From positions 1-36,951 of the forward strand of contig WION01000526.1 of NCBI GenBank assembly GCA_015039365.1: DNA of 36,951 nt. The letters are read 5' to 3'. The notes under the pieces are model-generated. The model had not been told where the DNA came from and did no database searches. It saw nothing but the letters and a program-made list of their open reading frames with translations. The translations under genes and the position numbers were made by a program. This DNA is from Amanita rubescens (lineage: Eukaryota > Basidiomycota > Agaricomycetes > Agaricales > Amanitaceae). This document shows positions 10,464-22,971 of this stretch, piece by piece (within the stretch, counting starts at the first letter, position 1; each line of letters opens with the position of its first letter).

Positions 10464-11129
10464 ATGCCTACATACAGGACACGCTCGACTGCAACTACAG
10501 CCACTCCATATCGTGACGGCAGCGGTCACCCAGACCAAAATACAACATCCCGTAAGCTCCGTCCAGTGTCTCCCGAGGAGCTACATCTCTACTCCTGGAG
10601 CGATGGAGATAGCGATGATACCTTCATCGAGCCTGGTACATTCGATTTGGACGAGGGCCGTCCATACACGTTCGAGGTTAGTATATTACCAATGTCCGTT
10701 CCGCAGTTCCTCCCAAGTGACTAACACAACAATTAGTCAGGAGATCCAGTATGGGTTAAAACTGTCGGGGGCGATTGGTACCCCGGTAAAGTCTCCGGTC
10801 TCACTAGACGAAAAGGTTCAACACGCGAGGTAAGCGCATTATCCTCTCCCTCATCCTCGGCGCCTCGTCCATTCAATTCCGTTCCATCTTTACAAATTAC
10901 CTCACCTGACACACGAATGCGGACGCCACCGCACCGCCCTAACTCAATACTGACGCCCCCCTGACAGGGTGAGGGATTATTCTACCCAGTTACCTTCTTT
11001 GATGGTAAAGTGCGCAAGTACTTTGCGCCGTTAAACGGCGAAATCAAGCCTGATACAGAGCAAGTCCGCACCTTACTTAAAGCAGGGGGGTGGCTCCGCT
11101 CTGTCGACGAGAGGAAAGGACACCATTGA
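10464..11129 (+). CDS. Small Tudor/SH3-barrel-like protein
   Basis: Three exons, 10464-10676, 10737-10829 and 10968-11129, give 155 aa; introns are 60 and 138 nt with clean GT-AG ends. The N-terminal 60 residues are Ser/Thr/Asp-rich and look disordered. Residues 72-130 read like a five-strand barrel: DPVWVKTVGGDWYPGKVSGL followed by GLFYPVTFFDGKVRKYFAPL. The pattern V-W-V-K then W-Y-P-G-K-V, then F-Y-P-V-x-F-F-D resembles Tudor, PWWP or agenet folds that read chromatin marks. The closing part KPDTEQVRTLLKAGGW is probably a short helix. Function is inferred from fold likeness only. Its 3' end faces the kinase gene across about 590 bases. Confidence 0.75.
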
Positions 11130-11715
11130 TGCTTACGATTGGTTCGTTACATTCATTTTGGACTTATACCACACGTATAGATTACGGCATACTGTACAAA
11201 ACATAATGAATCTATCTATTATGTAACCTGGATTCGCATCGGAACATTCGCGGGTTTCGGAGATGCTTCTACACCGAGTTATCACATATCGGCAAGTGGC
11301 AGCTGAAGCGCTGAAGGTTCGCGACCCCCCGACAGTGCATTGGGTTTTCTCTCCTTCCTATGCTGCATTACTGATTTTTATGATGCTAAATATGGGAGAA
11401 GAGAATGTATGTACAAACACGAGTAGCGGAACAATAAGATAAAGCACAAAGCAAAGAGAAGTTTGATAAGAAAAAGACATGGCAAGTCGTTACGGATGCC
11501 GGAGTGTCTCCAGAGGCAGATGGATAATGTGTCAAGATATTAACGTAAGATAAAAGAACATCATGCGCCGTATAGTCAACAAGATAGCTCTCAATCCAAG
11601 TCACTTATAGTTAAACATTTATGATTTGCAACAAAGTGTCATAGTCCTATAAGATGGTGAGCTTGTTAAACAGCACACAAGAAGCCGATTGCATTCACCA
11701 GGTGTGATCGCTAGG
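11130..11715. other. Intergenic region between convergent genes
   Basis: Holds the 3' UTRs of the Tudor-like gene (+) and the kinase gene (-). AT-rich, with no open frame or RNA gene I can support. Confidence 0.5.
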
Positions 11716-13798
11716 TTACCTCGCCATTCCCAGAACAGCGGAGTTTGCCTTAACCATAGCGCGTACGCTGACGTGGACATGTTTTGGGCGCTCAACTTCA
11801 TAGCACACTTCAATATCACGCAACCAAGGATGTTTCATCACCTCTTCAATCGCGGCACGCTGGCGCGGCTCGGGCTCTAGCATGCGCCTGATTAAACTAC
11901 GGCAAGCACGGGGGTTCAGGTTATTAATCGTAGTTGGACAAGCAGATACTGCAGGAAGAGGACTTGAACAGGCTTGCGCGTACGCAGCGTACAAAGGATC
12001 TGTCGCCGGTTGGGCCGCTCGCCAAGGGAGTTCTTGAAAGTGTAGACAGTAATAGACGACACCACAGGCCCATACATCGACGAGACGTGCATCGTACGCT
12101 GATTACGGCGATCGGGAAGGTATAAAAAGTCAATTCAAAAGCATGAGAAACAAGGACGCATGGGCAAATTCGTCAGGCTTCTGCGGTAACTTGAACCACG
12201 AGGTTGGCTTACGTTTGCCCAAAAACTGCTCCGGAGCAATGTATGGTTCGCTTCCACACAGTCCTGTAGACATGTGCACCGTCGTCTCCCAGGGAAGCCG
12301 ATACACCGTAGATGCACCATAGTCACCGATCTTTGTCTGTATTAGGCAAAAAAGCCTATAGTCACGAGTACAACGTACCTTGAGATGTCCCTTGACATCA
12401 AAGAACAAGTTTTCGGGCTTGATATCGCGGTGTGCAACACCCTGACTATGGAGATATTGCACGCCATATAATATTTGTTTGAAACAACATTCCACTTCGC
12501 TGGGACTCATCCCGCTATCATCGATCCGAATTAGACCAAATTGGCAACCATCGGACCGATGCTTACCCTTTCTTAATAGCCGCGTATAGGTCACCACCGG
12601 GGCAAAACTCCATCACCTCGCACCAATGTTGACTTTCATCTTGAACCAGGTCTACCGTTTCTACGATGTTGGGGTGATGAAGTGCGGATGAGATACAAAA
12701 CTCCGCTGTGAGTTTTTTGACGTATTCTTTCTCTGTCTCATTCTTGCGACGTTTGCGGAACTCCTGCGATGACATTAAAAGATGAGTCGAGTAAATGCAT
12801 GAAATGCTCACTTTGATGGCATACAACTTCTCTTCTGAATGATCCCACTTATGTGCCAGCCTGACAACACTGGTGGCACCTTTCCCAATAGCAACCTTTT
12901 GACACACTCCATACTTCTTCGACAAGCTCGTTGCGCTATCACCGGCAGTGCTCCGTGCCTTGCCACCAACGCTGACAGCGTCAGCCTCCGAGTCGGATTT
13001 TCGAGAAGAGGTGGAACGCTGTGAGATCTTACGCGCTAGCTTTGGCGTACTTGGAAGTAGATCTTTGAGACTGAATTTATGGTCCGAGAACGACGATGAC
13101 CTTCCGTTCTTTCCGGAAGGCGTTGGGGGCACTTCATCCTTGTCTTTAGCAGACTTGCCGCTCTTGGTATCGATAGGGGCGACCTTGTTTCCGGAAACAC
13201 CGGCAGACATGCTAGGGGCCCGACTTCCGGGGCGGGAGGGAGGGGCACTGGGAGGGGCACTGGGAGGGGCACTGGGAGGGGCACTAATGGCCCAATCACT
13301 GTCCACTGGCGACGACAACGGGGTTGACAGATCGTTGCTTGCCATCGCAAAGTCTGAATCTCTCGATGCTCTCGATGCAGTGGACATGGTGCGCTGTTTT
13401 GCGTTCTGGGGCGTGATGTTGTTCTGATTTATTCCTTTGTTTTCTGCGATCGTGGCATCGGACATCGTAGCCACCAGCTTCTGAAGGGTTGACAGAGTGT
13501 GGCCCGGTTGTTTGTGCTCGTAAGTGCCTGAATCGGGAGGTGGCATGGGATAGGACTGCTGCCCCTTGCTGCCACCGTTGACCTTTGCGGGAGTCATTGT
13601 GATCGTGGAGGAACGCAAGGTGACCGTAGTATCAATAACAGATGACGCGGAGGTGATGGTGGTAGTGGCGCTGGAGCCTAGGGAGATGGCGGAGGGTAAT
13701 CGTGGCTTTGAGGATGAAGTAGGCGGAGGTTTGTCGGAGCCGTCAGGACCCTCGCCTTCGGCTTGAATGGAATCTTCAGATGAACCAAGCAAAGCCAT
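11716..13798 (-). CDS. Ser/Thr protein kinase of the Hal4/Sat4-Hrk1 family
   Basis: Fungal-specific kinase group that controls ion and nutrient transporters at the plasma membrane. Exons: 13798-12812, 12763-12567, 12514-12379, 12330-12213, 12098-11716; 606 aa. The ATG at 13798 is the first in the open frame. Residues 1-290 are Ser/Pro-rich and disordered, with a (SAPP)4 repeat near residue 180. The kinase domain follows: glycine loop IGKGATSVV, lysine in LYAIK, HPNIVETVDLVQDE, catalytic loop HRDIKPENLFF, metal motif DYG in place of DFG (IGDYGAST), APE in EPYIAPEQFL and DVWACGVVYYCLHFQELPW. All catalytic residues are present. The third intron could end at 12337 or 12331; I chose 12331 because it gives HLKIGDYG, the expected join. 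Introns at 12764-12811 and 12331-12378 are both 48 nt and stop-free in frame. Confidence 0.9.
13239..13286 (-). repeat. Four tandem 12-bp units coding SAPP
   Basis: GGAGGGGCACTG is repeated four times on the plus strand; on the minus strand each unit encodes Ser-Ala-Pro-Pro inside the disordered N-terminal half of the kinase. The last unit has one change. Confidence 0.9.
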
Positions 13799-14409
13799 GA
13801 ATGTCCTGAATCGGGAAGATGACGAAGTAAGGTTGGAAATGGCAAACGTGTGATTGTGATGCAATTGGGGCAGGGACCAATGTGGACTTAAGGGGATTCC
13901 TGTGATTGGACTGGGCTATAAGGTGATCTGATAAGTTGAGGGATTACGAAAGTCGGGTTCGGGTATGTTAAGGTTGGCAGCCCGGTTCTAGAGGGATATG
14001 ACCATGGTGTACACGTTTCACTGGTTGAATTTGTAAGAGTTGAAAACCGAGGCTATACGTTGAACTTTCGCTATATGATGGTTTGAAGAGAAACTTGAAT
14101 CTGCTGGCGAGCTGGTCTGACAGCCGACTGAGACGGGTCACGACCCTGTACAAACAGCGAAATTCCCGCTGCCACCTGCCTCCTCTATTCCACGTGTTCT
14201 TACTCTTCTCCCGGTAGCTTATCCGGAATTTACCGAAATTCTATACAGTTGATTTGGGTGGCTTGATTACGTAATACATTGACTCGGAGAACGAATATCC
14301 TCACAACATCTCAATCGACGTTCCTCAAGACTAAGGTTAGTTCCCTTCGTCGCTGTCCCTCACGACGAGCTCACTCTTTTTCCTTACAGAACCGCAAACT
14401 TCAACACCA
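13799..14409. promoter_or_regulatory. Divergent promoter region of the kinase and RPL19, with a 5' UTR intron
   Basis: The kinase (-) and RPL19 (+) start 611 bases apart and share this region. On the RPL19 side, 14336-14389 reads as an intron in the 5' UTR: donor GTTAGT, acceptor TTTTTCCTTACAG, length 54, ending 20 bases before the ATG. No other gene is seen here. Confidence 0.6.
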
Positions 14410-15149
14410 ATGGGTTCGTTTACTCGTCTCACCCATTCCGTGACTGGCGTATTGACCATCCACAGTCAACCTGCGGTCACAAAAACGCCTCGCCGCGAGC
14501 GTTGCAGGCGTCGGAAAGCGCAAAATTTGGCTTGACCCTGCCGAGCAGGCAGAAATCGGAAACGCCAACTCTCGTACCCACGTCAAGAGACTCATCAAGG
14601 ACGGTCGTATCATCATCAAACCCACCACTATCCACTCCCGTGCCCGCACGCGCGAGCTCCATGCCGCCAAGCGCAAGGGCAGACATACCGGCCCTGGTAA
14701 GAGAAAAGGTACCGCGGAAGCCCGGATGCCCACCAAAGTGCTATGGATGAGGAGACAGCGAGTGTTGCGGAGACTTTTGAGGAAATACAGGGAGGCAGGA
14801 AAAATCGACAAGCACTTGTACGCAGCCACGTTTATTGGGAGCGAGAAGCTCTAGATTAATGACTTTGACAGGTACCACTTACTCTACCAAAAATCAAAGG
14901 GTAACGTCTTCAAGAATAAGCGTGTGCTTATGGAGTACATCCACAAGGCCAAGGCCGAGAAGACTCGAACAAAGATCCTGACTGACCAGATGGAGGCTCG
15001 TCGTATCAAGAACAAGGTATGTGACTTGTAATGTGTCATCGGCTCGGCTGAACTCTATCAAGGCTATTCGCGAGCGCCGTGCTGCACGCCTACAAGAGAA
15101 GCGCCAAGAAATCCTGGCTGTCGAGCATGAGGCACCAGTAAAGGAGTAG
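14410..15149 (+). CDS. RPL19: 60S ribosomal protein eL19
   Basis: Component of the large ribosomal subunit, involved in inter-subunit bridges. Exons 14410-14413, 14466-14817, 14872-15016 and 15063-15149 sum to 195 aa, the usual length. The first exon is only four bases, ATG plus one base, so the start codon joins to TCAACCTGCGG and reads [20 protein letters not shown]. Further signature stretches are [57 protein letters not shown] and [20 protein letters not shown]. The lysine-rich C-terminal helix ends in EHEAPVKE. Splitting the start codon exon from the rest is common in fungal ribosomal protein genes. A 5' UTR intron precedes it. Intron-rich 5' ends are in keeping with high expression. Confidence 0.95.
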
Positions 15150-15380
15150 ATGGATTTCTTTTGTATCATACGCATGACAATTCCTTTTCATCTACCGTCT
15201 TCCTCCTGTGTGTGCCATAGGGCCCGCTCACGCCATGTCCCATGATAAGATCACATTTACATCTTATGCAAACAGGAAATACTGCTTCCGTACCATCGTC
15301 AGATTGATATATCACGCGCCATCCAACTCCTCGGAACAATCTTGCCGAAGTATCTTCTTCATCCACTTTGTCATGTCACT

Positions 15381-15692
15381 TCAGGCGTCTGCCTTGCCCT
15401 TTTCTCGTTTTCTCAGCCCGCTTTGATCCATCACATGAAGAAGCAAACTTGCGGCTCGCGGATCGGCATCCGTATTCAAATTCAATTCTCCGGTGGCTGT
15501 ACCTGATTCGATGCCTTTTACCAACTTCTTAGCAACCACATTGCCTGTGCATCTGGCTAATTCAGTCCCTCGCGCTATTGAATGTTATACAGAAGTCCAC
15601 CATGATCGACCCCATGTAGGTATCGACATATCGAGCTGGCTCTCACCGAATGAAGTATTCACCGTTTCGGGAACTGCATGACATACCAACAT
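15381..15692 (-). CDS. Unrecognised 79-aa protein, two exons
   Basis: Exon 1 at 15692-15647 and exon 2 at 15574-15381, joined by a 72-nt intron with GTGAG and ATAG ends. The product starts MLVCHAVPETVNTSFARGTE, continues CTGNVVAKKLVKGIESG and ends SGLRKREKGKADA. The composition is normal for a conserved small protein: a middle helix KKLVKGIES, an Asp-rich turn, a second helix AASLLLHVMDQ, and a basic tail. I do not recognise the family. A plus-strand ORF at 15493-15681 overlaps it and is probably its shadow. The true N terminus may be longer, because TAG immediately before the ATG could be a splice acceptor. It ends about 230 bases from the RPL19 stop, convergent with it. Confidence 0.55.
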
Positions 15693-15860
15693 CTAATTCC
15701 ATCTTAGCTGCACTAACATCACAAGTATTCGGTACGTAAATACTACTTCTCCGGCCCGACCAAAGACACATCACCGGCGTTAATTAGGATATTATTATTA
15801 GTTGTAAACCTTCCCTAATAGATGCTACAATCAAGAATAGTTGTTTAACAAGAGAAATTA

Positions 15861-16559
15861 TCAGCAAGGCGAGTACGATGGTGGTGGATATTGAATCGTC
15901 GCGCCTGTAGATCCGGTCTCCTTTCGTTCAGCAGCAGAAATCGAGGGCGAGCCATTAGTGCTCCGCCGAGTCTCTGCAGCAGGCTGTTCATCAGCCCCTC
16001 TTTCCTCCTCCTCCCCCTGTGCTTGCAAATCTGCATGTTCACACCATGTCGGCAACTTCGGCTGTCTGGAGTACGGTGGCGGTACGAGTTCTTCTTCTTC
16101 TTCCTCTCTCCGTCTCGTATCCCTTTCCAATTCTTGCATCCAATGCTCAACATCCAGCCGAGCTTGGTTCACAAGATACATCTGCCGTTCTTGTCGCGCC
16201 GCTTCAGCCATTGCACTCTCTGTTTCCGCAGAGTAGGGACGGCGATGATTTCGGGAACGAAAACAAATCATGGCGGATGCTACGAGCACGATAATAAATA
16301 CTGTTTTTTTTATTTATCGCCGTCAATTTATTATCGCAACAAGGGTAATCAAAGAACAAACGCACCAACTCCGACGACTAGCGCCAGAATAAGAACCGGC
16401 GAACATGATACTTGCGCATGACTGTCAAAAATAGTCAAGATGTCAACTAGTCTTTCAAACCCCTTTCTCTTCTTACCTTGGGCATCCGCGAGCACCTGAT
16501 ATTCTAGGGAATAAGATCAATGCGGATGCGTTTCCGCGAACCAAACTCTTCCTGCCCAT
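15861..16559 (-). CDS. Single-pass membrane protein with PPPY motif
   Basis: Exons 16559-16477, 16421-16366 and 16300-15861 give 192 aa from an in-frame ATG. Introns are 55 and 65 nt. Residues 37-60 form one hydrophobic segment (VLILALVVGVVFIIVLVASA), split exactly across the second intron, and are followed by a basic stop-transfer cluster RSRNHRR. The rest is cytosolic by the positive-inside rule: a charged helical part with six consecutive Glu, then LVPPPYSRQP at about 120-123, and a C terminus QYPPPSYSPC. PPxY is the ligand of WW domains in Nedd4/Rsp5 ubiquitin ligases, and small membrane proteins with such motifs often recruit Rsp5 to transporters. That role is inference. No known family name can be given. 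Confidence 0.75.
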
Positions 16560-16910
16560 TCTTTGTTGTGAGTGCGGTTGGGAGGAAAAAGAAGGATCAA
16601 GACGGGAGCGCGATCATCCATCGAGTTTCGTTTCTATATCATCGAATGGTAAAGCAGTGTTGTTTTAGTCCATCTGAAAACCGGCCCTTGAGCGCTACGT
16701 CGCGCCCAGAACTACGCCATGCGGTAAGACATGAGATGCCCATTTGTATTATTGCAAGCGTGTCTTGTCCATTCTCGGACAGTCTGACTTCACATTTCAC
16801 GTCGTACGGGTATAAGCTCGCCGCAAAATTGATACAATCTCATTCCATTGACATGAAATACATAGTAGTTTTATTTAGCTGCCCTACGTTGGAAAACCTT
16901 TTTTGCTTTC
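16560..16910. other. Intergenic region between SOD and the PPPY protein gene
   Basis: Serves as the 5' region of the PPPY protein gene and the 3' region of the SOD gene, both on the minus strand. An open frame at 16520-16969 (+) overlaps both and has no recognisable content. Confidence 0.5.
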
Positions 16911-17716
16911 TTAGAGCTTTGCGCCTGAAACAGCCTCCGCGTAGCGCCTTTCAGCCTCGTCAAAGTTGATGACGTGCCAAATGGCCTTCAGGTACTGGAA
17001 ACACGGCGTCAGGCTCGTATATAATGAGTGTGCGAAAAACACATACATCAGGTCTAACGTTTTTGTACTGAAGGTAATAAGCGTGTTCCCAGACATCGAC
17101 GCCGATGATGGGAGTGTACGGTGCCATCAACGGGTCCTGGTTCGACGTCGTGACAATCTCGAGCTGCTTGGTCTTCTGGTTCAAGCCCTAGTCATACAGC
17201 CACGTCAACATTGTCAATATCACCTCGATAGCAAGAGTGCTTACGAGCCAGCCCCAACCAGATCCTTGTACAGCAGCAGTATTGGTGTTGAACTCGGTAA
17301 CAAAGCTGTCATAACTGCCAAAACATTTAACGATGGCATCCTTGAGCGGGCCTTCTTTCAATTGACCGCCGTTACCGCCTCTCTCCTTGGCAGGAGCCAT
17401 GTTCTGCCAAAAGAGCGAGTGATTGATGTGGCCTGGCGTGCAGAACAGATAAGATAACGTAACGTAACACAAATGCAAAATCGAGCATCAACACTCGATC
17501 GCTGCATGACGTACCACCGCCGTTGAATTTGAGTGCGGCTTGCAATGCAATGCGCTCTTTGGGGGTCGAGGTCTTGGCATAGGAAGCCTCGGCAGCGTTG
17601 AGGGCGTTGATGTAAGCCTGGTGGTGTTTGGTGTGGTGAAGGACCATAATCTCCGCCGAGATGTAAGGCTCGAGCGCATCGTAAGCGTAGGGAAGGGGCG
17701 GAAGTTGGTGTGCCAT
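16911..17716 (-). CDS. Manganese-type superoxide dismutase without presequence
   Basis: Converts superoxide to oxygen and hydrogen peroxide. Exons 17716-17515, 17432-17245, 17187-17047 and 16994-16911 give 204 aa. Metal ligands are visible at His27 (LHHTKHH), His72 (HINHSLFW), Asp161 and His165 (DVWEHAYY). The segment [11 protein letters not shown] carries the Gln that marks Mn-type rather than Fe-type enzymes. The protein starts [15 protein letters not shown], exactly where mature mitochondrial MnSOD begins; no ATG-led mitochondrial presequence lies in frame upstream (codons upstream continue from a TTG only). It is therefore probably cytosolic, like some fungal MnSODs, unless an upstream exon is missed. 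All four exons join in frame and the ending [11 protein letters not shown] is typical. Confidence 0.95.
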
Positions 17717-18217
17717 GATGATAAGACACAAGTCTGAGTGAGATATCGATGAGCACGTATGTCGTCACTTATAGTGTCACATCCGCCAATCGAAACCAAA
17801 ACAACTACAAAACGATTCAAACTGTGGCTAAAACCTTTCCCGCCACTCGAATTGAATGAGGCGGCTACTGCGACGTGTTAAATAAATGTGTCTAGTGTCA
17901 AAAAGAAATCACATACCCGGATTCGATCATTTCCAACTTGAAAAGATTCGGCTCAGTCATCAGCCCAGTAATCACATTTGCATAAGCGCTGCAGAGTTGA
18001 AGATCTCGCAGTTGTCGCGATCCCATGCTTCTTAAAGTGTCGTATAATCTGAAAGTGGAAAGATGTCCTTTTGAACCTCAGGTTGAACCACTTCTGTCAA
18101 GGTCGAAAGCTAGGCTTGTATCTCAATTGCGCGCCACACACACACACAACATCCCTGAACGGAAGTCATGCAATTTCAGTTACAAATCGAAAACAGAAAA
18201 ACACGCGAGGAAAGAAA
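17717..18217. other. Upstream region of the SOD gene
   Basis: No supported gene. A short CA tract lies near 18137-18151. The region separates the SOD start from the 3' end of the kinase-like gene, both on the minus strand. Confidence 0.5.
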
Positions 18218-19866
18218 CTACACAACGATAACGTTAGGTGACGCCGAAACCAACCGCAGCGTCGGTGTCTCCGTCACCATGTACACTTCCTGCTTCCTGA
18301 CCGGCATATTCTCTTCAAAAGCAATTGTATCCGGCGTCAACGGTCCGTTGTCGTCTGTATCGCCATCGTCCGAGTCTAGCAGTGGGCTCGCGGAGGAAGC
18401 ATTGGTCAAAGCAGGCCGAGCAGAACCGTAAACGACCGTAGTAGTATTTCCTGAGAATGGAGAACCCTCGTTTCGCCAAGACTTTTTGATAAAGTTTGCC
18501 TTTGGACGCCGGGACGTTAGCTGTCCTAAGCCTATTCCGAGACCTGAGAATTTGGGCGAGTGGCCAAACATCCCATGGCAAGAGCGAGGCACCGAGCTAC
18601 AGATGGAGAGCTTGGAACGACTAGCAGCAGGTAGAGAATATGTATAGCCGATCCCATTACCGATTCTTTCAATTCCAGGTGGAAAGTTGAAGTCTTCGTA
18701 TTCCAGAATAGTTTGAACTTGTGGTTTGATAGCCGGTTTGTTCAGACGCGTAGAAGAAACTTCTATGCTTGATCGCCATAGAGGCAGGTGAGGAGAGGGG
18801 AACATAGAAGGCCGACACTTGGATATCCTTCTTGGACGTGAGGTAAAATACGTCAAAGTGTTTGCGAGTTCGTCTGCCGGCACAGATGTAGCCTGGGTGT
18901 CTTGTTCTGCGTCCAGCAAGTCCCAAAATAGTTTCATTCGTTGGTCTTTATCATCATGCAATTGTTTACTTTCACTTGTCGGACCAGCCTCGGAGTTGCC
19001 AGCAACCTCTAGAATGTTGACAGAAGATGTGAACCATTCGCTTCTCCTGACAGAAGGGTATTCGGATGGAGGTTTTGGAAGAGGTTTTTCATAGCTAGGC
19101 GCCTCAAGCGTCAAGTCAAGGTTCGATATCGCTAGCTCCATCTCGGCTATCGACTTGGACAGGCTTTCCGTCGGATTGAATAGCGTCGAAGTTTGTCGAA
19201 GGATATCCCGGTGTTCACCCACATGCCTGGTCACCATCTTGGACCAGTCGCTGTTATGGAAGTCAGAACGACCTAGCGATGATGGTTGCAAAAGCCTACA
19301 TTTCTGAGAAATACGGATGTGCTTTGATTTCTGAAATAGACGGGCGAGCAGCCGGATTTCGTTCGAGACATTTTGAAACCAGGTCGCGTAAATTCTCGTC
19401 GAGAAGATGAAGATACTTGAGAGGGTGAGACTTGGCATTGACTATTCTATCCTCTTGGCCATCTCGATCTCCGAATGGGTGCTGGAGGGTAATTATTGGC
19501 TAGTCGATTTCCGCAGGTAAGAGGTCGGACTCACAAAGCCAATGAGCATATAGTAAAGAACGATACCAAAACCCCATGAATCAACCGCCGAGTCATGGGT
19601 CCAACCGAGAATGACCTCTGGTGCAGTGTAAACGTACATTTCATGACCCTCGCTGTCGGTTAGAACTAGGTATTTTTCATCCGTAATGGTTACGGTCTCT
19701 GGACTGATGAAACCGTGAACAACGCCCGCTGCATGCAAGCTGCTGATGTTGGCAAGCTAAAGAGCATAAGCGATGACTACATAGTATGAAATGAAATGCG
19801 AACGAGTTGAGCAGCATATAGCAAAGCATTTTGAGGATTGATAATGCCAGAGCGTAAGAGGTTCAT
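18218..19866 (-). CDS. Kinase C-lobe-only protein, probable pseudokinase
   Basis: Exons 19866-19804, 19756-19535, 19481-19300 and 19250-18218 give 499 aa. Residues 1-165 align in order with the C-lobe of a Ser/Thr kinase: helix E (ALLYAAQLLANISSLHAAG), the catalytic loop position VHGFISPETVTI, then LVLTDSEG where DFG should be, YTAPEVILG, SAVDSWGFGIVLYYMLIGFH, LVSKCLERNPAARPSISEIK and HPYFSEIDW. The catalytic Asp of HRD is absent (His-Gly-Phe) and DFG is replaced, so phosphotransfer is unlikely. The N-lobe, with glycine loop and lysine, is missing. The first ATG is seven bases after the ADE8 stop codon on the same strand. About 330 further residues are Ser/Pro-rich and unrecognised. Whether the gene is 5'-truncated, starts in or before ADE8 by splicing, or is complete as drawn cannot be decided here. 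Confidence 0.75.
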
Positions 19867-19873
19867 AATTGCG

Positions 19874-20529
19874 CTAAAACAAGACGCGTCTGACTGCCTC
19901 AACGATAATTTCGTGTTCAACCGCGTGAACTCGCTCTGAGAGTTGTTCCAACGATTCTCCCCGCTCTATTCCCACCTCTCTCACAATAATCGGTTCTCCC
20001 CGGTCAACATCCTTCACTACCCGATGAACCATCGCTCCAGTTCCTTCAACTTCCCCTCGTTGAAACCCTTCGTATGCTCGTTCAAGCGCATTAGCCCCAT
20101 CAAACGCACCAGGTAGCGCAGGGTGCAGATTAATCGCTACCACACCCAGCTCCTCTACCGGTTCTAGAAATCCTTCCCCAAATATATGCATCCACCCCGC
20201 AAGAACGACCAAGTCAGGCTTCGCTTCTAACACTATCCCTGCCACCTCCCCATCGTAATCGCGACGTGTCTTGTCTGGGTTGTTTTTCAGGTATGGCTGC
20301 AGCGCGAGATACGCGGTGGGTATCGATGCATCCGCTGCCCGGACGAGCCCGTATGCATTTTTTCGGTTTGACACCACAAGCACAATCTCTGTGTTTGGGA
20401 TCTTGGCGTCTATCAGCGCTTGTAGATTCGTGCCTGTCAAAACCCTTTGTCAACTTTTATTCTCCTTGGATGGATACATTGCGATGTACCTGAGCCAGAA
20501 ATCAGCACTACAATCCGCTTTGAAGACAT
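19874..20529 (-). CDS. ADE8: Phosphoribosylglycinamide formyltransferase
   Basis: Third step of purine synthesis: transfers formyl from 10-formyltetrahydrofolate to GAR. Exon 1 20529-20490 and exon 2 20433-19874, intron 56 nt, give 199 aa, normal for the monofunctional fungal enzyme. The phosphate-binding start MSSKRIVVLISGSGTNLQAL is interrupted by the intron within the GSGTN motif. The formyl-transfer site has Asn and His in INLHPALPGAFDG and Asp in RVVKDVDRGEP. The enzyme is monofunctional, unlike the animal trifunctional protein. It sits 91 bases after the MYST gene stop and seven bases before the start of the kinase-like protein, all on the minus strand. Its TAG stop lies within CTTGTTTTAG, which has the form of a splice acceptor. 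Confidence 0.93.
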
Positions 20530-20620
20530 GGTGCAGTAAAGATAAGATTAGATAGTAACAGCCATCACGGTCCTCCGTATCTCCCTTTATCGTGTACATA
20601 GAATAGAAAGTGAATCAATA

Positions 20621-22903
<2,283 letters not shown>

Positions 22904-22971
22904 TTTCGCAATGGCCAACTCGTGAAACAGTAACAGCCAATGACAGTCCGCCATTTGCTGACTAAGCGCGC
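22904..22971. promoter_or_regulatory. Very short bidirectional promoter
   Basis: Only 68 bases lie between the first ATG of the MYST gene (-) and the first ATG of the MED9-like gene (+) (77 bases to its second ATG). No TATA box is visible. The two genes must share promoter sequence or have promoters inside each other's 5' ends. Confidence 0.6.

Noticed and set aside
12948..13427. 159-codon plus-strand ORF opposite the kinase N terminus
   Set aside because: Antisense shadow of Ser/Pro-rich codons, including the 12-bp repeat.
15493..15681. Plus-strand ORF opposite the 79-aa gene
   Set aside because: Composition fits an antisense shadow; the spliced minus-strand product is smoother and closes in frame.
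17188..17768. Alternative long frames across the SOD gene
   Set aside because: They run through introns and lack the metal ligands in order.
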